Source: Porites lobata (taxonomy: Eukaryota > Cnidaria > Anthozoa > Scleractinia > Poritidae). From it: DNA of 64,000 nucleotides. Under the pieces are notes generated by a model. It ran no database searches. It was given only the letters and a program-made list of their open reading frames with translations, and was not told where the DNA came from. Each line of letters starts with the position of its first letter. Positions within the stretch are counted from its first letter, which is position 1. Where the stretch lies: assembly GCA_942486035.1 (NCBI GenBank), contig CALNXK010000016.1, positions 2,133,501-2,197,500 on the forward strand, read 5' to 3'. Of the stretch, positions 38,501 through 50,500 are shown in pieces. A program made the position numbers and the translations under genes.

Positions 38501-41500
38501 TGAGACACTAAAGTCAGTTATGTAAGTTCGATGGGTGGGTCAGTCAAGTGAGATGGAACATGCAGTTCAGTTCTGAAACATAAGCAGCTGGCTCATTTTT
38601 AATTAGTGATATTGGTTAGTAGGGTCATTGAGACCTTTTCATTTTGTGAAAAGTTGTATTTCCAGTGTAGTAGGCGCTGGTTCATTGTATGTTTTGCTGA
38701 TAGTTTATGCTGACCCGACATCGGTCAGTTAGGTCACCAGGGACAGTTTAGTCATTTGAGTCTTTCGCTTTAGTATTTAGCCTACAGGGAAGACAACATT
38801 TAATTCCTAAAAACAACTAATGTTCTGGTAAATAACTCATAAACTCTGCCGCATAGAAAAACGTAAAAATTAAGACAAGATTAACACCTTACGACTGAAC
38901 TAAGGTACAGAAAAACGTTCAGAGACAATTCGACAAAAGTTCCCTTAACTGCAGCATTCGTGAGCAAGGGGAATAATACGGCGTAGTTGCAGCATCCCTT
39001 CACTGAATATCTCCCAGGACTGAGGAGAAGAACATACTGTAGATACGATGTACGCGGTCTTCCTGTTTCTTCTTGCAATGAGGCAAGACTAACGTCCTAT
39101 GAGTGAAGTAACGTACATGTACAGACGAACAAGACTTAGTTCATGTGAAGGAAGTGACATACAGAGAAACTTAAAAACATAGAAACACCGTACAAACCCA
39201 AAGAATGTATAAAACACAAATTTAACACCGTACAATAAATCTTGTAAAAAAAAAACGCAAGAATATTAGTAATGTGTCAAGTCGGGCTACAACCCTAATG
39301 TTTCTTGCGCTTTCTTGGGCAAACCATCGTGGATGAGAAATTTAGTGATAAGGTGCTAATATTACTTTTCCCGACAGTCAGCCAATTGAGAATCTCAATC
39401 AAAATAGCTTTAACAAATCAGCTTACCTCGCCAAAAGTTTAATTTGAGCCCTGAATGTTTGATTGCCGCGAATAAATACTAATAGTAAGTACCCAAGTTG
39501 GCTATTGGAGTGAAGGAATTAACAGGCTGTACATACCCTGGGTACCAGAGGTTTTTTCCTCGCATCCTTAGGAGCCAATTAGCCGTCTTGTCCAAAAACT
39601 GGATCAAACCGATCTAACCGTGCTTACGATTGGCTGGGTGCTATCAGAGCAATAGCACTCTATTCCAGAGGCTTTTCGTGCGTGTCACGATAAAGACTTG
39701 ACCGAAACCAGAAACTGCGCTTGAAAAGTCCCCAGCACCCAGAGTAGGCTTGACACTTATTCACTACAAAAGAAGCCACTTACCGTTTTCTCAGAAATCT
39801 CTGTTGCAGCCGAGACAAGTATATTTCAATAGCAGCAATTTTAAGCTCTGCAAAGAAAGAGGCAAAGATCAGAATCAAGCAGAATATATAGATGAACTAA
39901 AATGAACAGGTCAACTTGAAACTTCAAAATATTTCTTGGTCATTTAAAATATCTGCGGTAAATAGGAAATGTTGAAATTCCGACCCCAGGCCAAAAATGG
40001 TGTTAAAATTTCCCATCTTAAAACAGAGTTGACGTTGAAATGCTCCTTAATGCATGGGAGATACATGGGAAAGAAAAATGGCCAGAAATTTTTACAAATA
40101 ATGATTAGTTTACATAAGAAAAACATTAATCTACTTTAAAATATATTGAATAGCTCTTACAGGCTTTTTTCTTTGGCCATAATAAGGAAGGACACAATTT
40201 CCCATTAAATTCCTCTTTCCGCAGTCATTTCCCCGAGGCATTATAGTAAACACTGTTTATTTCAAGAAATTATGTTAAAATTCCTTTCCCTTTCCGTATG
40301 GTGGGCTGTCACTAAGATTTAAAGTTGCTGAGAAAATGCAATTAGTAGGTAGGAAGTTCTTTTAGCAATATATTCTCTTTGTTTCATCTGAAACTAGCCA
40401 CGAGACATGCTTGTAGTCGCTGGAGGAAAATCCCCCATGACAGCCCTGTACATAGTGTCCATTCACCAACTCCAAAAACAAAAACTGTTGTCAAATCTAC
40501 ACCCCCTCTCCATGTAACTTTTCAAATTCCATGGATTTCCCTAGGGGGGAAGCATCTTGATTTCTCTACCATAATACCTTGAAGAAGATGAGAGTCCATG
40601 GGATCAAATTCAATCTCCTTTATGTCTACCTCTGCATAGTTATCATACTCCTGTAGGACGAGAATAAAAGCACAGTCATGCTGATGTCATTGGACAAAAG
40701 AAGGGACCTAATTATCTCAACAAAAATAAAGGTAAAACTAAAAACAAAGACAAATACTACATGTACTTTCTGGAATGTAACCAGCATTATATTGAAAAAG
40801 GGAAACTTTTCCCCTTTTTGTTTTTGTTTTTGTTTTTGTTTTTCAAGTTCTCTCTATCACTGCAGTTTCAAAAGTTACAAGACATCTGATCAGCGGTAAA
40901 CAAAACTTTTGTACTATTTGTGGGCTTGACGCCACAACAACAAATACATCTATGGTGATACATGTTTTGACTCTGCCATATCCAATTTTTGGAGAAGACA
41001 CAAGACTTTTTTGAGGATTAGAGGGCTCATAATTTGGAGTGTTTTCCATCATCATCAAGTTTCTTCTACAATATGAATATGAAGTCAAACGAGGAAACAA
41101 GACGGGGAACCAGCGAGAAAATTATCTCCAACTAGTAATTACCAGTACTAGCTATCTTCACTTTAGGACAAGTAATCTGAAATTTACCAAGTTTACAAAC
41201 ACAGCAAATGGCAAAAACAAAACAAGCAAGTAATAATAAGCAATACCACATCAAAGTCTCCTCTGCATGGCATGTATCCAGACATATCAAAGCTTCGGGT
41301 GGAATCCATTGGGGGACGAGGAGGATCTTCTGATGCTGCAAAATTTTACAAAACCACAGTGTAATACTAAATGTGATCGAAATAAGGCTAAATCTATTTT
41401 AGGCAAGGTTAATCGTGCACAAATGTGGCCAGTGACTTCACCCTCCAAGGCACATTTCCTGTAGGGGTGCCTTTTAGGTTGGCAGGGTTTGTTACCTAAT

Positions 41501-44500
41501 TCCTTTGCTTTTCCTTCTTCCTTTTGTCCCCCAACCTCCCTGTTCCAAGGTTGGTCTGTTCTTAAAGGTAATTACCAAGTCAGTTAAGACTTTTCCTCGG
41601 CATCAGGTTACAGTTTGACAGTTCTTATTAGTGGCTGCTGCAGGGATTGTTCCCACTTACAGGGTTGCTATGGATACCTTCCTGCTATGCCTGAGTTGTC
41701 TTAAGCCCTACCCACTAATAGTTTAACTCAAGGCGCAAGTTCCCAAGATCATCAATATTGGTGAGGAGTTTAATATTATCAATATTATTATAATATTCTT
41801 GTACTGAGTGTTCCTAACAATGACTTCCCGAAAAAATAATCCATTGATTTTTCACCTCCTTAGCTGCTCTAAACTGCCTAGATGACCACTGAGCACAATA
41901 TCAAACAAAATGTCACATAAACTTTGGCTAGATCAGTATAGTGACCTTTTGTTTGTTTTTAACATTTTTTGCCTCATTACAGTTATACATAACTACGCAG
42001 TAAGCTAGCCTGTATTTCAAGTTACTAATATAAAAAATAACTGTTACCATACTAATCAAAAGCGGGAAATTTAACACCTCTATAACTACTTCAGTTATGG
42101 GACTTACTCCCAAGGGGGATTCTAAAGTACCTCTTGTAATCTTTGCTAGAATTTTGCCGAAAGTATCTCATCCCAATTGCCTGCCTCTGCCTCCCCAAGA
42201 AAGGAAAACTATCATTTATTCAGTAAATCATAAGTATCTGCAGTTAAAATAGTTATAATTCTCTTCCTGTACCTTTAAATGGCATTGCAGCAGTAGATGG
42301 TGGTGGGTCACACACAGGGACTGGTCTTAGTTCTAAAATACAACAATAAAGAAGCTTAGTTGAATCAGCAAGGATATCCTTCTTGCTTGCTGGAGAGGAG
42401 GCAACATTCACAGCTTTTTGGGTTGTGTATTTTCATGCACTATATTAATATAATAATATCTTTCACGTACATGTATCCTCTTTCTCACATCTCAATTGAG
42501 ACTCTCATCATCAACCTTTCTTTTCTTCCTCTTAATTTGCTTTTGCCTGATTCTTATTTTTTAATACAAAACACTCTCTACAGTAAGATGAAATCTCTAA
42601 ACTTCACACATTGTTGTTTACTGCCACTAAGAGACTGATCATTACATCAGAAATTCATTAAAAAATATTAACTTCAAAAGAGGAAGCCCATTAGGCTTTC
42701 ACACACTACTGTCTACAAGATTTTTTTCTATCAATATTTGTGGCAAATCAGTTTATGTTCAAACTTAACTTATGGCTTGTCACACTGAAAAAAAATTAAC
42801 ATTTCAACGAGTTTTAAAAAAATTGGTAATGGGCAATCTAGAAACATTGAATTAAAAAATACTGCAACAGAGAGAGGGGTGGCGGGGGAAACTGGACTAT
42901 GTAAATATCTGTAATCACTGACAACGTTCCTCCTGCATTCAAATTTGGTATTAAAACATTTTTTCCAGGTGAAAACTTCCATGTAAGAGTCACCGTGGTA
43001 AATATTGTACCTGGTATCTGAAGAGCTTTGCAAGGATCATTAATATAACATTCTAGGTAGTGTTGTTCACACTCTGAAAGACAAAACAGAAAATCTTGAC
43101 AATTTTTTTCTGTAAAAACCACATCACATACCTCTATTCAATACAGAAAAATTAAAGTCTGACCTTGTTCTGTTTTACTTTGAACTTGTTTTGAAACCTC
43201 TTTCCTAACATTGTTGATACAAAGTCAAAGAAATACAAGAAATGTTAATTCTGAATGTTTTCTTGTGCAATTTAAGGCTAATGTTTTTTAAACCTCTGGA
43301 GGATTGAAAAATTAAAAAGAGGAAGCAAAGACAAAATGAATTGTGGTAGTTGTTGTCAAATGTCATCGTTGGTAAATGGCCTACTTGGAACAATCCTTAT
43401 TATGACAACAACTCCACAATTCACTTAAACAGCATATAATTTGTTTACCGCCAGATATCGGCGGTTCATTGATGGCCCCATGCCAATGGAGGCCTCTGTT
43501 TCACTTTTTGATTGTCCCACCCAAAAATAAACCTGCAACCCAGAGATGATATCATTAATTCATTTTCATCATCTCATGCACACAGCTGTCCTTTGCACAT
43601 TTCTCTCTGACTTTGGACAGGAACCATTCTCCCTGGACCCTTGCTTGTCTCTACAAACAGAGTCTACTTTTCCACTCATCAATAGTGAAAGAAAAAAGAC
43701 TGTTCTCTTAGTCATAATGATAAATGAGTACAGCATACACGTGTCTTACTAACAAACCATACAATCTTCACATGCTTGTATAAAGTCTCATTGCATGCAT
43801 TATTCAATGTTGTTCTTTTTGACAAAACAATGTTGGTGATTTTTCTGGATTTTAGTTCTTAAGGACTGTCTAAAAACTTATAAGTTTGGGTGGGACTGTC
43901 ACCAAGATTTCATGCTGCTGGGTAAATAAAAGAAGTATGCCGAGTTTAATCAAACAGCTACGGATATCTTTTGGTTGTATTTTTCTTTTATTGTGCTATG
44001 AAAGTAGCCAGGGGTCAATATCATAGTAGCCTAGGGAAATTCCCAACTATCAGCCCATAAAAACATACCTGTTTGTGAATAGTGCAGAGCACAGTTAAAA
44101 TTGTTGATAGTTAGGAATCCAGTTGGAAATTTAAAAAATTTTACTTCATTTTCTTCACTTCCACTTTACTTTTTCAAGAAGGAATGTGTTTTGAGGGACA
44201 TGTGGAAAAGACAATGTTTTTTTTTTTAAATACTTAACTAAACAACATGTGTATCTTCTCTAAGGGCTCGGTAAAATGTTCAGTAATTAAATTTTGACAA
44301 ACATGCCAAACCAAAAAGTACTGTTCATATTCCCATTGGACTTAGTTTCATCTATTCAAAGTAGACAGACTATAAATTATAGTAGTTGCTAAAAAATATA
44401 TCTACGTGACCCAACTGTGATTGTCTAACAGTGGATTCATTTGCAAATGGCTATGTGTAAATATAGCCTCACACTTCCCTCATGGCATTTTCTGCTTAGA

Positions 44501-47500
44501 AACAATGAAAAATTCCATTGGGCAAATGGAACAGGGCATACATGCAAATAAATCCACCTTATTAAGTATTATAGGTAAGTCTAAAATCTAACCAGTTTTG
44601 AAAGCCACAATAAGAGATCCCATCCAAAAGGTCAATTTCTTCTTGTGCATTCCAGCTCTTTTCCAAAACTGAAAAATTGTTACTCTAAACAGATAGCAAA
44701 ACAAACAAGAACATAAGAGCTAACACGTATGAATTTTCAGATGGCCAGCTTGGTAAGTAATTTACATTGTCCAGAGTTTTATTGATGAAAACTGAGTTGC
44801 CAGCCAAATTTTTGCACTAACGCAGACTCAAACTGAGGAATGCACCACACATGTCCAATATACACAAACGGATACGATTCGTCAAACTGATGGTCCATTG
44901 GTACCAATGGTACGATTGGTACCAATGGAAAAGCACCCTATTCCAATGGTTCTATTGGTGAATATGCATCTCATTAAGGGGACTTAGATTATTTTCCCAT
45001 GTAACCTGGCTGGGTACAGGGCAATTCCGATGGTCCATTGGTACCAATGGTGCGATTGGTACCAATGGAAAATGATGCCATTCCAATGGTTCTATTGGTG
45101 CAAAACAAGTTCACCAAGTGAAAACGCGCTAATAATTATTATGAACGTTCCTCGTTCTATAAGAAAACCACGCAAAACAAGTTCGCTTTTACATCAAGTA
45201 AAAGCGCGCTATAATTCTTATGAATATTCCTCGTTCTATATCCCAATCACGCAAAACAAGTTCGCTTTTACACCAAGTAAAAGCGCGCTATGATTCTTAT
45301 GAATATTCCTCGTTCTATAAGCCAACCATGCAAAACAAGTTCGCTTTTACACCAAGTAAAAACGTGCTAATAATAATGAATATTCCTCGTTCTATAAGAC
45401 AACCGCGCAGAACGAGTTCGCTTTTACACCAAGTAAAAACGCGCTAATAATTATTATGAATATTCCTCGTTCTATCAGCCAACCACGCAAAACAAGTTCG
45501 CTTTTACACCAAGTAAAAACGCGCTAATAATTATTATGAATATTCCTCGTTCTATCAGCCAACCATGCAAAACAAGTTCGCTTTTACACCAAGTAAAAAC
45601 GCGCTAATAATTATTATGAATATTCCTCGTTCTATCAGCCAACCACGCAAAACAAGTTCGCTTTTACACCAAGTAAAAACGCGCTAATAATTATTATGAA
45701 TATTCCTCGTTCTATCAGCCAACCACGCAAAACAAGTTCGCTTTTACACCAAGTAAAAACGCGCTAATAATTATTATGAATATTCCTCGTTCTATAAGCC
45801 AACCACGCAAAACAAGTTCGCTTTTACACCAAGTAAAAACGCGCTATAATTCTTATGAATATTCCTCGTTCTATAAGCCAACCATGCAAAACAAGTTCGC
45901 TTTTACACCAAGTAAAAACGCACTAATAATTATTATGAATATTCCTCGTTCTATAAGCCAACCACACAAAACGAGTTGCCTTTTACACTAAGTAAAAACG
46001 CGCTAATAATTATTAGGAATATTCCTCGTTCTATAAGCCAACCACGCACAACAAGTTCGCTGTTACACCAATTAAAAACGCGCCATAATTCTTATGAATA
46101 TTCCTCGTTCTATTGGCTAACCACGCAAAACAAGTTCGCTTTCACACAAAGTAGAAACGCGCTAATAGTTACAAAGCGAGGGCGACCTATATATCTAACG
46201 CTAATAATATCTCAAGGTGCTGCGAGTATAACAAACATCGTACGAACATTAAAATTGAAAGGTAACGTGTCACTGTCGTGTTCGTTCTGTTTATTGTGAT
46301 TCATGAGCAAACAACGACATGACATATGAATGTCTTCTTTCCTGTACGCAAGCACTATTTTTTGGGAATTCTTACTCGTTAAAAGAACCCGAAACAACGC
46401 GGAAAGGCGCGAAACTAGCAAAGTGGTATTGAGGCAACAGGTTTTAACAACTGTACTCAACTCACTGTGAAATTAACTTCTGAAATTTCTTAGCGCAATT
46501 TCATTATCTACATGGAAGCGTTTAAACCAAAACAAGTTTTCAATGAAGAGTTTCCGAAAAGGGTGGTTATATCATGCTGTTGGTTATGACTTTGTATTGT
46601 ATTTGGTGGCTCCTAAGAGAGCCGTTCTATATTCAAGTGACTGAGTCACTTTTGACTGTTGACGTGGGGTTTGTCATGGTAACCCATTGAGGTACACCAG
46701 TTTGCTATAATCAACGTCGTAGTAAAACCATTGATGTATTTAATGTCAACGTTGTCGTTGACAAATTGTATTTGTAGTGCTCTTTTCTCGGCTGTAGCTT
46801 GCGATGAGGCCCAGGACTGAGCTAGAAGAATCCATCTACCGATGGTTTCAGGATTCCACCCGTTGCCGTGGAAAAACAGCAGAAGTTTGAATGTCTCCTT
46901 ATCACTCATAAACATGTGAATCGACGGAGATTTTTATTTTATAATGGTGCATATTCACCAATAGAACCACTGGAATGACATCATTTTCTATTGGTACCAA
47001 TCGTTCCATTCCTACCAATGGACAATTGGAATTGCCCTTTACCCAGCCAGACCACATGAGAAAATAATCTAACTCTCTTAATGAGATGCATATTCACCAA
47101 TAGAATCATTGGAATAAGGTGCTTTTCTATTGGTACCAATCGAACCATTGGTACCAATGGACCATTGTAATTGCCCTGTACCCAACTAGAAACAATGAGA
47201 AAATAATCTAAGTCCCCTTAATGAGATGCATATTCACCAATAGAACCATTGGAATAGGGTGCTTTTCCATTGGTACCAATCGTACCATTGGTACCAATGG
47301 ACCATTGGAATTGCCCTGTACCCAGCCAGACCTCATGAGGAAATAATCTAAGTCCCCTTAATGAGATGCATATTCACCAATAGAACCATTGGAATAGGGT
47401 GCTTTTCCATTGGTACCAATCGTACCATTGGTACCAATGGACCATTGGAATTGCCCTGTACCCAGCCAGACCACATGAGAAAATAATCTAAGTCCCCTTA

Positions 47501-50500
47501 ATGAGATGCATATTCACCAATAGAACCATTGGAATAGGGTGCTTTTCCATTGGTACCAATGGACCATTGGAATTGCCCTGTACCCAGCCAGACAACATGA
47601 GAAAATAATCTAAGTCCCCTTAATGAGATGCATATTCACCAATAGAACTATTGGAATAGGGTGCTTTTCTATTGGTACCAATCGTACCATTGGTACCAAT
47701 GGACCATTGGAATTGCCCTGTACCCAGCTAGACCACATGAGAAAATAATCTAAGTCCCCTTAATGAGATGCATATTCACCAATAGAACCATTGGAATAGG
47801 GTGCTTTTCTATTGGTACCAATCGTACCATTGGCACCAATGGACCATTGGAATTGCCCTGTACCCAGCCAGACCACATGAGAAAATAATCTAAGTCCCCT
47901 TAATGAGAAGCATATTCACCAATAGAACTATTGGAATATGGTGCTTTTCTATTTGTACCAATCGTACCATTGGTACCAATGGACCATTAAAATTGCCCTG
48001 TACCCAGCTAGACCACATGAGAAAATAATCTAAGTCTCCTTTATGAGATGCATATTCACCAACAGATCCATTGGAATAGGGTGCTTTTCCATTGGTACCA
48101 ATCGTACCATTGGTACCAATGGACCATTGGAATTGCCCTGTATCCAGCTAGACCACATGAGAAAATAATCTAACTCTCTTAATGAGATGCATATTCACCA
48201 ATAGAACCATTGGAATAGGGTGCTTTTCTATTGGTACCAATCGTACCATTGGTACCAATGGACCATTGGAATTGCCCTGTACTCAACTAGACCACGTGAG
48301 AAAATAATCTAAGTCTCCTTAATGAGATGCATATTCACCAACAGAACCATTGGAATAGGGTGCTTTTCCATTGGTACCAATCGTACCATTGGTACCAATG
48401 GACCATTGGAATTGCCCTGTACTCAACTAGACCACGTGAGAAAATAATCTAAGTCTCCTTAATGAGATGCATATTCACCAACAGAACTATTGGAATAGGG
48501 TGCTTTTCCATTGGTACCAATCGTACCACTGGTACCAATGGACCATTGGAATTGCCCTGTACCCAGCTAGACCACATGAGAAAATAATCTAAGTCTCCTT
48601 AATAAGATGCATATTCACCAATAGAACTATTGGAATAGGATGCTTTTCTATTGGTACCAATCGTACCATTGGTACCAATGGAGACCCTTCTTATCACCAC
48701 TAACACCAATGGAGTCTATTTGTGAGTATTGGACAACCCTCGAATGCACACTCAAATATGGAACTCTGCAGAACCTCACATTCAAACTTGAACTATGAAC
48801 AATCTCAAAGTGAAACTCCTTGGTTCATATGCTCGTCATAATAACTGTAGCCCAAATATAAGAACCTGCTAGAAATTGCTTGGCTAAACAGGTTGTTATT
48901 AAAAGGGAAAATTCCTAAAAGTAGGTTCTTAAACCACTATGTTCTTACATGTGGGTTTTACAAATGCACTATCATCCTGTGGTGAAAGTGATAGTTACAG
49001 CAATGAGTTGCAGAGGTTATATTAGGGACCTTACAATCTGACAACGGCGACGTCCTTGAAAACGTCGCTAACAAATAGACTTTGCATCCTTTTAAACTTT
49101 TTCGAGATTATCCCGATTCACCCTCTTACTTAAAAGAAGGGAATTTTGGTTGGAGCTGAAGAGAGGGAACAGCTCCCAAATTCAGAGAGAGATGGTAGAA
49201 TTTATTGCCCTGCCATTCCCATTCTCAAGTAAAATTAAAATTTGGTCATTTCACGTCGTAGTTATGCAGGGACAGCAAAGAAATGTACAACAAGCGTGAT
49301 GCACGTGCAGAGTTGTTGTTTTGCTCATTACACCTATTGCTTTTTTGATGTTTTTCCCTGCTGTCGCCGTCGTAGTTTCGTAAGGTCCCTCTTAACTCAA
49401 GCAGCAGCATTTACTCAGTAGTGAAAGTGGAAGTGGTTTAAGCAACCAGCAGTTTAAACACTAATCAGGGTGACTACAATCTGTTTATGGCTTCTACAAT
49501 GAACATCTAATGATGAAAGCAGACTTAAGGATCTAACAAACTTACAATTATTTCATAGCTATGGTCACTCCGATGCTCCTTGTTCTCAGCTCCCCTTGAG
49601 AAACACTTTAAAAAATAATGATTATTATCATTATACACATGTACTGTTGGCTCAATGAAAGGCAGATTGAAATCCTGTTCCTGAAGAAATGCTATTGAAA
49701 AAATTATTTTTCATAATAGTATTTCTTCATCAACAGGATTTCAGGAATCCGTAATTGAAGCTACATAAAGCCCATTTACACATTAATGTAAATTATTCAG
49801 ACTAACTTATCATATACCTGCAAAACAAAAGCATTCCTATAGAAAACAAACAGCTAATGCATCAGTCAATTCCATTCACTCATCCTCCTCAATCCCCACG
49901 CTAACGCCAAGCAACAATAGGCTGATTTAGCAACAGAACAGGAACTTCAGTTGAAGACGGCGGGCAAAAATCAGACAACTAGCTTGACCAATGGCAGCGC
50001 AGCAAGTTGGGCACTGGAAGTCACATTCAGTCCTTTGTGGGTGCTTTCCTGTCATCAACTGACTTTCCCATTCTGTTGCTAAATCAGCCTAATATATAAA
50101 ACCACATGCCTTTGAAAAAACCCTATACAGTTTTTTCAAAATCTTGAAGGACAAGCCAATCTGCCTTCAGTAACATCTTCCATGTTTATAAACACCATAT
50201 GTTTGGATTTGATAAATGACTCAATAATCACAGGTGTGTAAATACCCACGGGTGGCCCTAGGGTTGGCTAGTGGGTCATACTTAATTTGCTAACGCCCAC
50301 CCCTGGGCCCTGTATCGACAAGGGATGGAAGCATGCTAGAACTGACGGAAACATAACAAAGCCTTTATTGTTCTATGGCATATTACCGGTACATTAAGCA
50401 TTTAGGCTTAACTACAGAATACAGGGCAAATTTTCTAGGTATATTCGTTGGGGTGGCTCGGTGGCTCGGTAGTCCCGACTAACGAGCCACCGAGCCGTCG

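Larger units (their letters stand above)
44889..48682. mobile_element. Compound foldback-like structure of two satellites
   Basis: A left arm (44889-45105, about 1.6 units) and a right arm (46945-48682, about 12.5 units) consist of the same 140-bp repeat in opposite orientation. Each unit contains ATTGGTACCAATCGTACCAT and CCATTGGTACCAATGG (a perfect palindrome). Between the arms are an 80-bp satellite (45112-46170) and about 770 bp of single-copy sequence. I found no target duplication at the outer ends. It sits in the TADA2A intron that separates the ZZ exons from the SANT exon. Confidence 0.75.

Noticed and set aside
39540..39600. Possible TADA2A exon for the missing GLIN region
   Set aside because: The translation does not match the family, and the sequence (CTGGGTACCAGAGGTTTTTTC) looks like a dispersed repeat.
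45030..46299. Plus-strand frames with repeated MNIPRSISQPRKTSSLLHQ
   Set aside because: Direct translation of the 80-bp satellite; no gene structure.
45112..48682. CRISPR-like arrays
   Set aside because: The repeats are contiguous satellites without variable spacers, in an intron of an animal gene.
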